Shown one piece after another: positions 16,106-23,796 of a stretch of 30,932 nucleotides of DNA. A program made the position numbers and the translations under genes. Below the pieces are notes generated by a model that saw only the letters and a list, made by a program, of their open reading frames with translations, made no database searches and was not told the origin of the DNA. Source of the DNA: Synergistaceae bacterium. GTDB taxonomy: Bacteria; Synergistota; Synergistia; Synergistales; Aminobacteriaceae. The stretch is from NCBI GenBank assembly GCA_009778055.1, contig WRKN01000002.1, positions 1 to 30,932 of the forward strand, in the 5' to 3' direction. Every line of letters begins with the position of its first letter. Within the stretch, counting starts at the first letter, position 1.

Positions 16106-16158
16106 TCATTTTCTTCGGGCATCCAGCCCTGTGCTTTTGACCAGAGTTTTGTTACGCA

Positions 16159-16187
16159 AAAGGGGCTTGCGGGGTTTGCCCCCCTTT
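16159..16187. terminator. Hairpin between convergent genes
   Basis: AAAGGGG (16159-16165) pairs with CCCCTTT (16181-16187) around a G-rich loop and is followed by GTATTATT. It lies between the end of ugd (plus strand) and the end of the minus-strand gene at 16191. On the minus strand it is followed by TTTGCG. It probably terminates transcripts from one or both sides. Confidence 0.6.
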
Positions 16188-16190
16188 GTA

Positions 16191-17057
16191 TTATTGCCTT
16201 CTCCCGGCGGGCAGAAGGGGCCTCAAGGTTGTTCTTGACCAAAGTGAGATGTATTGATCGTGTAAAAACGCCGGATAATCTTGGTTGGATCTTGGGCGGG
16301 TTATCATAAAAACGGCCGGATTGGAACCAAGGATACTGCGTATCGCTTTGGGTGTGGAGTGATCCATTACGACCACCATCTTTTCCTCAGCCATACGCGA
16401 GACCATGCCGGTCAATCGTCCTATTTCTTTCCAGGCGCTCCATTCGGCCCAATCCTCATTGGAGGGGCGCGTCAGCCTGCACCCGACGGCTTGGAGAAAC
16501 GCGCCGCTGTGTCCTGTCAAGTCGTAAATCCGCTGCCCTTTCAGCACTTGCCGGCCAGCAAGCGTGGTGCTGTAAAGGCGCGCCTGGAATTCCGCCAGCC
16601 GCCGCTGGTAGTATGGGTAGCTGGGGGAGTCCCAGCCAGCCAGAACCGTCAGAACCCTTTGAGCTATGAAAGGGATGACCGACGGGTCGGACATGTAAGC
16701 GTCGAGTTTATTATCATCAAGCGGCATCTGATTATAGAGGACACGGTAATTATTATACTGCTCGAACGGCAGGCCGAGTATCTTCGAGTCACTGTTGTCG
16801 AACGCCATAATCAAGCTATCCGCCGGAAGGGATTGAAGGTTCCGCGCCCTTATGCGGCGCACCAGTTCGCCGTCGTCGTTCCAGTCCTGTATGGAAGTTA
16901 CTCTGACGTTTACCCCGCCGATGAAGTTCACCAGAATAGCAAGCCACGGCGACGTGACCGTAACGTTCAGGATACCGGCGTCAGCCCCGGCCCGGCCTGC
17001 TAAAAGCAAAACCAGGCAGACGATCATCAATATTTTCTTTGACAACATCCTCAGCAT
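16191..17057 (-). CDS. ZnuA/TroA-like periplasmic protein, metal ligands mostly missing
   Basis: A 288-residue exported protein. The signal peptide is about 1-25 (SKKILMIVCLVLLLAG, ending AGADA). The order of elements resembles metal-binding lipoproteins of the ZnuA/TroA cluster: an early VTVTSPWLAILVNFIGGVNV strand, a middle segment with YDLTGHSGAFLQAVGCRL, and a late EWSAWKEIGRLTGMVSRM helix leading to VVVMDHS. In ZnuA three histidines and one acidic residue bind metal. Here only the GHS histidine clearly lines up; the first ligand region reads SIQDWNDDGELVRR without histidine. No ABC permease or ATPase is adjacent. Its start lies within the end of the glycosyltransferase gene (7-base overlap), so the two are co-translated. 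Function is unknown. ATG 17045 is an alternative start. Confidence 0.65.
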   Translation of the reverse strand: MLRMLSKKILMIVCLVLLLAGRAGADAGILNVTVTSPWLAILVNFIGGVNVRVTSIQDWNDDGELVRRIRARNLQSLPADSLIMAFDNSDSKILGLPFEQYNNYRVLYNQMPLDDNKLDAYMSDPSVIPFIAQRVLTVLAGWDSPSYPYYQRRLAEFQARLYSTTLAGRQVLKGQRIYDLTGHSGAFLQAVGCRLTRPSNEDWAEWSAWKEIGRLTGMVSRMAEEKMVVVMDHSTPKAIRSILGSNPAVFMITRPRSNQDYPAFLHDQYISLWSRTTLRPLLPAGRRQ

Positions 17058-17926
17058 TTGTCGAACCTGTTCTCTCCAGTCAGTTCTTTGGGCAGTTCCC
17101 CCCAGATGGCGTCTATATTATACGTCCCCGACGCGTCAACCCGCAGGATTCTGTTGTCCCGGAAACGAGAATAGGCTCGGTACGCGCCTGTAAAGTCCAT
17201 AACTTTTCTGCCGCAGTAGCGCAATTCCATTTTTATCGTTTTTCGAAGGGCTGAAATAAAGCCCAGATGCCTGAAATAAACCCTTCGGTTCTCCGCCGCA
17301 AGACGCCTCGCCGGAGTGGATGATACTCCGGCGTCGTCGAACGCCGCCAGCACTTTGTCAATGAGGCGGAAACGCTCCCCCGCCGTATAGAGGCGCAGCA
17401 TTAAATCCCAATCCCCCGCTATTGAGTAGCTGTCGTCGAACAAACCGTGCCTCTCGTACAAGTTTCTCCTGACGAACGCGGCGGGGTGAGGAATACTCAT
17501 GTTGTCCGGCAGGAGGTCGTGATTGCCGGGCGAATAAATCGTCCATTTCCGAAGCGCCGCGTCAATGACCGCCATGCGGCCGTAAAAAACGCCGATTTCC
17601 GGATGGGCGTACGCCGCCTCCGCGACGGACGCGAGCGTCCAGGGAGCATACAGGTCATTCGCGTTCAGGATACCCACGACGTCTCCCGTCGCCAGCGCGA
17701 CCCCCTTGTTGAAAGCGTCGTAGATGCCCTTGTCGGGTTCGGAGATAACACGCGCCAGGCGCGTTTTGTATTTGCCGATAATTTCCGGCGTTCCATCCGT
17801 CGAGCCTCCATCGACGACGATGTACTCAAGCCCGGGATACCCCTGATCCAAAACGCTGCCGAGCGTCCGCTCCAGGACGTCCGCAGCGTTCAGGCAGACG
17901 GTGATGATAGAGATAGTAAGGTTCAT
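17051..17926 (-). CDS. Family 2 glycosyltransferase
   Basis: The 291-residue enzyme is of the WcaA/WcaE-like GT2 type. The GT-A fold is visible from the start: ISIITVCLNAADVLERTLGS, then YIVVDGGSTDGTPEII, SEPDKGIYDAFNKGVALATG and GILNANDLYAP. The usual nucleotide-sugar/metal motif in this subgroup is NSDD or NADD; here it reads NAND. HPAAFVRRNLYERHGLFDD and AGDWDLMLRLY follow, typical of acceptor-side motifs. No membrane segment is seen. AGGTGAG precedes ATG. The donor and acceptor cannot be told. Nearby ugd suggests UDP-sugar surface polysaccharide, but that gene is on the other strand. Confidence 0.9.
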   Translation of the reverse strand: MNLTISIITVCLNAADVLERTLGSVLDQGYPGLEYIVVDGGSTDGTPEIIGKYKTRLARVISEPDKGIYDAFNKGVALATGDVVGILNANDLYAPWTLASVAEAAYAHPEIGVFYGRMAVIDAALRKWTIYSPGNHDLLPDNMSIPHPAAFVRRNLYERHGLFDDSYSIAGDWDLMLRLYTAGERFRLIDKVLAAFDDAGVSSTPARRLAAENRRVYFRHLGFISALRKTIKMELRYCGRKVMDFTGAYRAYSRFRDNRILRVDASGTYNIDAIWGELPKELTGENRFDKC

Positions 17927-18238
17927 TGGCTCACCTATCGATAACCACGTAAAAAATCGCGGCTGTTTTATTTAGACCAGTATAATAGAAATAAAACTAA
18001 TGGCAACGTTGAGAAGCTCACAGCGAGCAGATAACAGGTGAGCAGCAAAGCGCCGTAAATCAAAATCCGAACCATAATGAAGGCGCCGCCTTTGAAATAA
18101 TTTACGTCAAAAAGGTAGTCCGCCTGTTCTCTCAAAGCGCTTCCCACGGGCAAAGAGTATATCTCTAAACGGGAATATTGGTATAAAATAAGCGCGAACT
18201 GTTGACGACCCTTTTTGTAAAATTTGAGGAGGCGCGGC
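17927..18238. other. Divergent intergenic region, 312 bases
   Basis: This gap separates the minus-strand glycosyltransferase from plus-strand aroC. It is more AT-rich than its surroundings. It holds a candidate extended -10 for aroC and, on the minus strand, a frame for a 35-residue hydrophobic peptide (18075 to 17968) with only a weak ribosome site. A TATAAT at 17981-17986 on the plus strand lacks a -35 partner. No strong promoter for the minus-strand pair was found. Confidence 0.5.
18179..18187 (+). promoter_or_regulatory. Candidate extended -10 promoter for aroC
   Basis: TG-G-TATAAA lies at 18179-18187, about 50 bases before the aroC start. No good -35 is seen, as is acceptable for extended -10 promoters. 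It would open the aro cluster. Confidence 0.4.
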
Positions 18239-19330
18239 ATGTCCTTTGTGTATGGAAATAACTTGAAAATAACTGTCTTCGGGCAATCCCATTCGCCTGC
18301 CATCGGCGTAAGCATCGATGGATTGCCCGCCGGGCTTCCGGTAGATTTTGACGAACTGAGCTCATTTTTACGGCGGCGTATGCCGGGACAGGGCGCGTAT
18401 GCCACAAAACGGCGGGAGCCGGACGAAGCGGAATTTCTTTCGGGACTGGCGGACGGCGTCACCTGCGGCGCGCCGCTGGCGGCGATCATACGCAATACGG
18501 ACGCGCGCTCGTCGGATTACGACAATTTGTGGGACGTGCCGCGGCCCTCGCACGCCGACTATACCGCGTACGTCAAATACGGCGCGGCGCGGGACGCGCG
18601 GGGGGGAGGGGCGTTTTCCGGCAGGATGACCGCGCCGTTGTGCGTGGCTGGGGGGATATGTTTACAGTTGCTGCGGCGGGAAGGAATATCTGTCGCCGCC
18701 CATATCTCACAAATCGGAAACGTATGCGACCGGCCTTTTGACCCCGTTCATGCGGGGGCTGATGACATGAACGTTCTAAAGGAAGCGGCTTTCCCGGTTC
18801 TGGACGCGGAGGCGGGCAAACGGATGCTCGCCGTCATAGAAGAAGCGCGGCAAGGCGGGGATTCCATTGGAGGAGTTGTCGAATGTATCGCGACAGGCGT
18901 TCCTGCCGGAATTGGGAACCCTATGTTTGATGGAATGGAAAACCGCCTTGCCGCTATACTTTTTGGTATTCCAGCGGTCAAGGGGGTGGAGTTCGGCAAC
19001 GGTTTTTCAGCCGCCGCGTTAAGGGGATCCGAAAACAACGACGCTTTCATAATTCACGGCGGCGCCGTGCGGACACGCACCAACCGCCACGGCGGCATTT
19101 TGGGCGGCATAACGTCGGGTATGCCCGTGCTGTTCCGCGCCGCTTTCAAACCGACCCCGTCCATTTCCAGGGAACAGGAAAGCGTGAGCTTGTCCCGCCT
19201 GGAAGAAGTACGGCTCGCCGTCACAGGCCGCCATGACCCGTGCATTGTGCCGCGGGCCGTACCCTGCGTCGAGGCCGCGGCAGCCGTTGCGCTTTATGAC
19301 GCGCTTCTTGAGCCGCGCGGCCATATTTGA
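18239..19330 (+). CDS. aroC: Chorismate synthase
   Basis: AroC converts 5-enolpyruvylshikimate 3-phosphate to chorismate with reduced FMN, the last common step of aromatic synthesis. From ATG 18239 it has 363 residues. ATG is chosen over the in-frame TTG at 18224 because GAGGAGG (18226-18232) would lie inside the longer form. Signatures are ITVFGQSHSPAIGVSIDGLP near the N-terminus, RPSHADYTAYVKYGAARDAR, GGGAFSGRMTAPL (the FSGR-MTA variant common in anaerobic Firmicutes-like enzymes) and ITSGMPVLFRAAFKPTPSI. It is first in the aro cluster, 34 bases before pheA. Confidence 0.95.
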   Translation: MSFVYGNNLKITVFGQSHSPAIGVSIDGLPAGLPVDFDELSSFLRRRMPGQGAYATKRREPDEAEFLSGLADGVTCGAPLAAIIRNTDARSSDYDNLWDVPRPSHADYTAYVKYGAARDARGGGAFSGRMTAPLCVAGGICLQLLRREGISVAAHISQIGNVCDRPFDPVHAGADDMNVLKEAAFPVLDAEAGKRMLAVIEEARQGGDSIGGVVECIATGVPAGIGNPMFDGMENRLAAILFGIPAVKGVEFGNGFSAAALRGSENNDAFIIHGGAVRTRTNRHGGILGGITSGMPVLFRAAFKPTPSISREQESVSLSRLEEVRLAVTGRHDPCIVPRAVPCVEAAAAVALYDALLEPRGHI

Positions 19331-19351
19331 TTAGTTTGATTAGTTGATTAG
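19327..19351 (+). repeat. Three copies of TTGATTAG
   Basis: TTGATTAG occurs at 19327-19334, 19336-19343 and 19344-19351. The first copy contains the aroC stop codon and the last runs into the pheA ribosome binding site (GGAGGAG). Slippage-type short repeats are the simplest explanation. Confidence 0.8.
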
Positions 19352-19364
19352 GAGGAGAAATTTT

Positions 19365-20504
19365 ATGGATTTACAGGATTTACGGCAGCGGATTGACGAG
19401 ATTGACAACGACCTTGTCCGCCTGTTTCAGCAGCGTATGGATACGTCCGCCGAAATTGCGCGGTATAAGCGGCAGCACAATATACCGGTTCATGACCCGG
19501 CGCGGGAAAGGGAAAAGTTGTACGACGTGTCCCATAAAGTGGAGGAAGGGCGTGAAACCTATGTTTCCGCGTTGTATTCCCTTTTGTTCGAGTTAAGCCG
19601 CGCCGACCAGGAACGGATATTGAACGCCGGGTCCGCGCTGGGGGACAAGATTCGCGGCGCTCTCCGGGACACGGAATGGATATTTCCCGAGCGGACAGTC
19701 GTTGCCTGCCAGGGCATGGAGGGGGCGTATTCCCAGCTTGCCGCGGAAAAGCTGTTCCGGCTGCCGAATATTCTGTACTTCAACACCTTCGAGGGGGTTT
19801 TCGGCGCGGTTGACAGCGGGCTGTGCCCCTATGGCGTTCTGCCGCTGGAGAACAGCACGGCGGGTTCCATCAATCAGGTGTATGACCTTATGATGCGTTA
19901 CCCGTTCAGCATTGTGAGAAGCGCACGCTTAAAAATCGACCACTGCCTGCTTGCGAAGGAAGGCGTTGAACTGTCGTCCGTCAAGGAAATATTTTCTCAC
20001 GAGCAGGCCATTGTCCAAAGCGCGAACTTTATAAAAAAACTTGGCTGCAAGGTGACGGTGTGTGAAAATACCGCAATGGCCGCCCAAATGGTCGCCGATT
20101 CCCCCCGCGGCGACGTGGCCGCGCTGTCATCGCGAAACTGCGCCTCGCTGTACGGGCTGCGCCGTCTTGCGGATTCCGCGCAGGATCAGGGCAATAACTA
20201 CACCCGCTTTATTTGCATTTCAAAATCGCTTGCCATCTATCCCGGCGCCGACAAAACCAGTATCATGATGACCGTCCCGCATAAGCCCGGTTCCCTGTAT
20301 CACGTCCTGTCACGCTTTTATATTCATGGAATCAACCTCATCAAACTCGAAAGCCGCCCTATACCCAACAGAGATTTCGATTTCATGTTTTATTTTGACA
20401 TTGAAACGCCCGTTTACTCTCCTAAGCTGATAGAAGTTCTGCGGGAGCTGAACGATCAGTGCGATGAATTTCACTACCTTGGCAGCTATTCCGAGGTGGT
20501 TTGA
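19365..20504 (+). CDS. pheA: Chorismate mutase/prephenate dehydratase (P-protein)
   Basis: This bifunctional enzyme makes phenylpyruvate from chorismate via prephenate. From ATG 19365 (GGAGGAG 7 bases ahead) it has 379 residues. The AroQ-class chorismate mutase domain (about 1-85) has LRQRIDEID, MDTSAEIARYKRQ and DPAREREK. The prephenate dehydratase domain (about 112-290) has CQGMEGAYSQLAAEKLF, LPLENSTAGSINQVYDL and NNYTRFICI with the conserved TRF. The C-terminal ACT domain (about 300-379) has HKPGSLYHVL and LIKLESRPI, the Phe-sensing ESRP motif, so feedback inhibition by phenylalanine is likely. It ends 3 bases before aroE. Confidence 0.95.
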   Translation: MDLQDLRQRIDEIDNDLVRLFQQRMDTSAEIARYKRQHNIPVHDPAREREKLYDVSHKVEEGRETYVSALYSLLFELSRADQERILNAGSALGDKIRGALRDTEWIFPERTVVACQGMEGAYSQLAAEKLFRLPNILYFNTFEGVFGAVDSGLCPYGVLPLENSTAGSINQVYDLMMRYPFSIVRSARLKIDHCLLAKEGVELSSVKEIFSHEQAIVQSANFIKKLGCKVTVCENTAMAAQMVADSPRGDVAALSSRNCASLYGLRRLADSAQDQGNNYTRFICISKSLAIYPGADKTSIMMTVPHKPGSLYHVLSRFYIHGINLIKLESRPIPNRDFDFMFYFDIETPVYSPKLIEVLRELNDQCDEFHYLGSYSEVV

Positions 20505-20507
20505 TCA

Positions 20508-21773
20508 ATGAGGCGGCGCGGCTTGCTCGGCGAACGCCTCTCCCATAGTTTTTCCCCGTTGGTTCATGCCGAACTGGGCGATTACGAATACCGTTTATAT
20601 GAAAAAAAGCCGGAGGAACTGGAAACTTTTTTATCCGCCCTCCGGCGCGGGATTTTTGACGGTTTTGACGGCTTTGACGGACTCAACGTCACCATACCTT
20701 ATAAAAAAGCCGTGATGCCGTTTTGTGACGGATTGTCCGAAACCGCGCGCGCCATCGGCAGCGTTAACACGCTCACGCGGCTTGACGACGGTTCGCTGTA
20801 CGGAGACAACACTGATTGTTTCGGCTTTGCTTATTTGCTGAAAAAAACCGGGGCGGATCCCGCCGCCGGAAAGACAATTATCCTCGGCAGCGGAGGGTCG
20901 TCGCTTATGGCGCGGACGGTGCTGCGGGATATGGGGGCTAAAGAAGCCGTCGTAATATCCAGGCATGGGGATGATAATTACGAAAATATCTCAAAACACC
21001 GTGACGCGGCAATTATAGTCAACACTACCCCGGTGGGGATGTACCCGGACAATGGGGCTTCACCGCTGGCGGACCTGGGAATTTTTCAAGAATGTCAGGC
21101 GGTTATAGACCTGATATACAACCCGGCCCGGACGGAACTGCTGGCGCAGGCGGAGGAGCGCGGCATTTCATGCGCGGGCGGGCTTGCAATGCTGGTTGCG
21201 CAGGCCAAAAGGTCGGCGGAGCTTTTTACGCGTACCCCCATTCCCGACGAGCAAATTGAAACGATCGTTTCAAAAATCGCTCGGCTGACCCGGAACATTG
21301 TGCTGATTGGTATGCCGGGCTGCGGTAAAACAAGCATAGGCGCGGCGCTGGCGGAAAAGATGGGGCGGGAGTTCGCGGACACGGATGAATGGGTTGTACA
21401 GACCGCCGGTAAATCCATTCCCGCAATCTTCTCGGAGGACGGCGAGGACGTGTTCCGCAGGCTGGAAAACGAAGCTCTGCAAACGCTCTGCAAACGCAGC
21501 GGGCTGGTTGTCGCCACGGGCGGGGGAATAGTAAAACGCCCTGAAAACCGGCGTGTTATCCGGCAAAACGGGGTCATTGTTTTTTTGGACAGAGACGCTG
21601 CCCAACTGCCGACATCGGGGAGGCCCCTTTCCGAACGCGAAGGAGTGGAGGCTTTGGCGGCGGCCCGCCTGCCGCTGTACACGCAGTGGAGCGAATATAG
21701 AATACCGGTTCGCGGCATCGAAAAGACGGCGGCGGACATTTGCGCGCAGCTTTCGGGAGGCGCTGGTTTATGA
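20508..21773 (+). CDS. aroE/aroK: Fused shikimate dehydrogenase and shikimate kinase
   Basis: A 421-residue fusion of two successive shikimate pathway steps. Residues 1 to about 255 are AroE: LLGERLSHSFSPLVH, NVTIPYKKAV with the catalytic Lys, DNTDCFGF with the catalytic Asp, and a NADP loop LGSGGSSLMART. Residues about 262-421 are AroK: Walker A GMPGCGKTS, FADTDEWV, GEDVFRRLE, ATGGGIV and the lid arginine in SGRPL. All key residues of both halves are visible, with no stop between. The AroE half carries an FDG-FDG-FDG run from a 9-base repeat just before the NVTIP motif. The start is ATG 20508. The stop overlaps the aroQ start. Confidence 0.94.
   Translation: MRRRGLLGERLSHSFSPLVHAELGDYEYRLYEKKPEELETFLSALRRGIFDGFDGFDGLNVTIPYKKAVMPFCDGLSETARAIGSVNTLTRLDDGSLYGDNTDCFGFAYLLKKTGADPAAGKTIILGSGGSSLMARTVLRDMGAKEAVVISRHGDDNYENISKHRDAAIIVNTTPVGMYPDNGASPLADLGIFQECQAVIDLIYNPARTELLAQAEERGISCAGGLAMLVAQAKRSAELFTRTPIPDEQIETIVSKIARLTRNIVLIGMPGCGKTSIGAALAEKMGREFADTDEWVVQTAGKSIPAIFSEDGEDVFRRLENEALQTLCKRSGLVVATGGGIVKRPENRRVIRQNGVIVFLDRDAAQLPTSGRPLSEREGVEALAAARLPLYTQWSEYRIPVRGIEKTAADICAQLSGGAGL
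20655..20681 (+). repeat. Three 9-base repeats inside aroE
   Basis: Units of TTTGACGG plus one variable base occur at 20655-20663, 20664-20672 and 20673-20681, encoding three FDG steps. Most AroE proteins have a single such step before GLNVTIP, so this looks like an in-frame expansion. Confidence 0.75.
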
Positions 21774-22213
21774 AAAAAGTAAAAAAAATATTGGTGATCA
21801 ACGGCCCTAATATAAACCTGCTGGGCCTGCGCGAGCCGGAAATTTACGGCGCGAAAAGCTACGCCGATTTGCTTGCGTTTATCGACGCGGTGGCCAAAGA
21901 AGCCGGAGCGGAGGCGGAATGTTTCCAGTCAAATTCCGAAGGCGCCATCGTGGATAAAATACAACAGGCTCACGGCAAATTCGACGGGATTGTCATCAAC
22001 CCCGCCGCCTACACACACACCAGCATCGCCATCCCCGACGCGTTGAAAGCCGTGGGCATACCGGCGGTGGAGGTGCACCTTTCCGACATAAGTAAGCGCG
22101 AAGCGTACCGGCGTATTTCCTATACCTCCGAAGCCTGCCGCGCGACCATCGCCGGCAAAGGCTTTGAGGGGTATGGCGAGGCGGTTCGGTTTTTAACGGA
22201 GGCGGCGCGGTGA
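21770..22213 (+). CDS. aroQ: Type II 3-dehydroquinate dehydratase
   Basis: This enzyme dehydrates 3-dehydroquinate to 3-dehydroshikimate, the step before AroE. From ATG 21770 it has 147 residues, the type II size. Signatures are ILVINGPNINLLGLREPEIYG with the active-site Tyr, ECFQSNSEGAIVDKI, GIVINPAAYTHTSIAI with the catalytic His, and VEVHLSDIS followed by YRRISYTSEACRATIAGKG. GGGAGG lies 9 bases before the start, which overlaps the aroE/aroK stop (ATGA). The stop overlaps the next gene's GTG. Confidence 0.95.
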   Translation: MKKVKKILVINGPNINLLGLREPEIYGAKSYADLLAFIDAVAKEAGAEAECFQSNSEGAIVDKIQQAHGKFDGIVINPAAYTHTSIAIPDALKAVGIPAVEVHLSDISKREAYRRISYTSEACRATIAGKGFEGYGEAVRFLTEAAR

Positions 22214-23751
22214 AAAAATATTATGGAAGTTCGAGCGTCAGGGAAGCGGACAGAATTGCCGCGGAGGAACTGGGGCTGCCTGGAATTGTGCTGATGGAAA
22301 ACGCCGGGCGCGGAGCGGCGGAAATGTTGCTTCGAAAATACCCGGAAGCTGAAAAATTTTTAATTTTATGCGGCCCCGGCAACAATGGAGGCGACGGTTT
22401 CGTCGCGGCGAGGCATCTCTTTCTCGCAGGGCGTGCTCCCACTATCGTAGCGGCGATCGGTCCCGGCGAATATAAAAATGACGCCGCCGCCGCGTTTGCC
22501 GCGTTACTCCCCCTCCGCGATGGGGGCAGCCTGAACGTTTTTCATTCCAAAAATCTGACGGACGGCGAGCTGTCGGTTCTGTGCCGCTCGTCCGACTTAA
22601 CCGTGGACGCGCTGCTGGGCACTGGTTCGAGCGGCGCTCTCAGAGGCGAGGTCAAGAGGCTGGCGGAGTTTTGCGGGGAAGCCCGGCGGGTTGTCTCGTT
22701 GGATATTCCGACCGGCGTGAACCCAGACACCGGCGAAACCGCCGAAACAGCGGTTACGGCGGAGATGACGCTGACCTTCCTGGCCGAAAAGCCGGGGCTT
22801 GCCGTGTCGCCCGGCTTTTTTCACAGCGGGGAAGTCCATGTCTGCGGCATCGGTTTTCCGCCCGAACTCGCGCTGGCGCGCAAAGCCTCCTTGTTGACCG
22901 GCTATGACAAGTCGGACGTACCGCTGCTGACTCCGAAGATTCCAAGGGACGCACACAAGGGAACGCGCGGCGCTTTGATGATAGTCGGAGGATGCGATTA
23001 TTTCAGGGGCGCGCCCGTCCTGGCCGCTATGGGCGCGCTCAGAGCTGGATGCGGCCTGGTCTTCCTGGCTGTGCCGGATTTTATGGTGAACGGCGCGGCG
23101 GCCTTGCTGCCCGAAGCGATATTTGTGCCGCTGGGAAGTAAAGAGGGCTCCGTCGATTTCGACAGCTTTGAGCAGCGAGTGCCGCCTTGGCTCGGCAAAT
23201 GCGACGCGCTGGTGTGCGGCCCTGGCTTTGGACTCTCCGACGGCGCGCGGAAAACAACCGAGTGGCTGTGCCGTGAATGGGGGAAACCCCTGCTTCTGGA
23301 CGCCGACGCTCTGCGCCATGCCGCCGACGCGAAAATGACCGAAGTTTTTCGCGGCCGCGAAAAACTCAATTCCACAGTCGTCACCCCTCACGAAGGGGAA
23401 GCTGCTTACATGCTTGGCATAGAGGCCAAAAAAATTTCCGGCAAACGCCTTTCATCCTGTGAGGCGTTGGCGGAAAAATTCGGCGTGTCCCTCCTGAAGG
23501 GACCTCACACCCTCATATGCGGCGCCGCGGAGAGAAGGGTGATTCTGGAGGGCGGGGCGCAACTCGCCATACCGGGTTCAGGGGACGTCCTCTCCGGTAT
23601 AATCGGAGCTTTTCTCGCCGCGGGGACGCCCCCGATGGACGCGGCAACCCTCGGCGCACTGACACACGCCGAGGCCGGAAACAAATATAAGGGAACAAGC
23701 GGCCTTCTGGCACGGGAACTCGCCGACAACGCCGCTTCAGTTCTAAATTAA
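22210..23751 (+). CDS. nnrE/nnrD: Bifunctional NAD(P)H-hydrate epimerase/dehydratase
   Basis: A metabolite-repair enzyme that epimerises and then dehydrates damaged NAD(P)H hydrates back to NAD(P)H. The 513-residue fusion has an N-terminal YjeF_N epimerase domain (about 1-210): LPGIVLMENAGRGAAE, LCGPGNNGGDGFVAARHL, DALLGTGSSGALRG and SLDIPTGVNPDTGE. The C-terminal ribokinase-like dehydratase domain (about 225-513) has HKGTRGALMIVGG, CGPGFGLS, LDADAL, VVTPHEGE, LLKGPHTLI and IPGSGDVLSGIIGAFL. The start is GTG 22210, overlapping the aroQ stop by 4 bases. It is co-transcribed with the aro genes by position, though no metabolic link is obvious. Confidence 0.94.
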   Translation: MKKYYGSSSVREADRIAAEELGLPGIVLMENAGRGAAEMLLRKYPEAEKFLILCGPGNNGGDGFVAARHLFLAGRAPTIVAAIGPGEYKNDAAAAFAALLPLRDGGSLNVFHSKNLTDGELSVLCRSSDLTVDALLGTGSSGALRGEVKRLAEFCGEARRVVSLDIPTGVNPDTGETAETAVTAEMTLTFLAEKPGLAVSPGFFHSGEVHVCGIGFPPELALARKASLLTGYDKSDVPLLTPKIPRDAHKGTRGALMIVGGCDYFRGAPVLAAMGALRAGCGLVFLAVPDFMVNGAAALLPEAIFVPLGSKEGSVDFDSFEQRVPPWLGKCDALVCGPGFGLSDGARKTTEWLCREWGKPLLLDADALRHAADAKMTEVFRGREKLNSTVVTPHEGEAAYMLGIEAKKISGKRLSSCEALAEKFGVSLLKGPHTLICGAAERRVILEGGAQLAIPGSGDVLSGIIGAFLAAGTPPMDAATLGALTHAEAGNKYKGTSGLLARELADNAASVLN

Positions 23752-23796
23752 ACGTGCTGGGCAAAATAAAATTTTTAATTTTCAGGAGGGCTGTAT

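Noticed and set aside
17968..18240. 90-residue minus-strand frame reaching into the aroC start
   Set aside because: Its first half is antisense to the aroC leader and ribosome site and looks random; only the last 35 residues are kept as a weak lead.
23761..23781. AT-rich stretch before pyrR as a promoter
   Set aside because: TAAAAT is present at 23767-23772, but no -35 lies at a usable distance; readthrough from the gene upstream is as likely.
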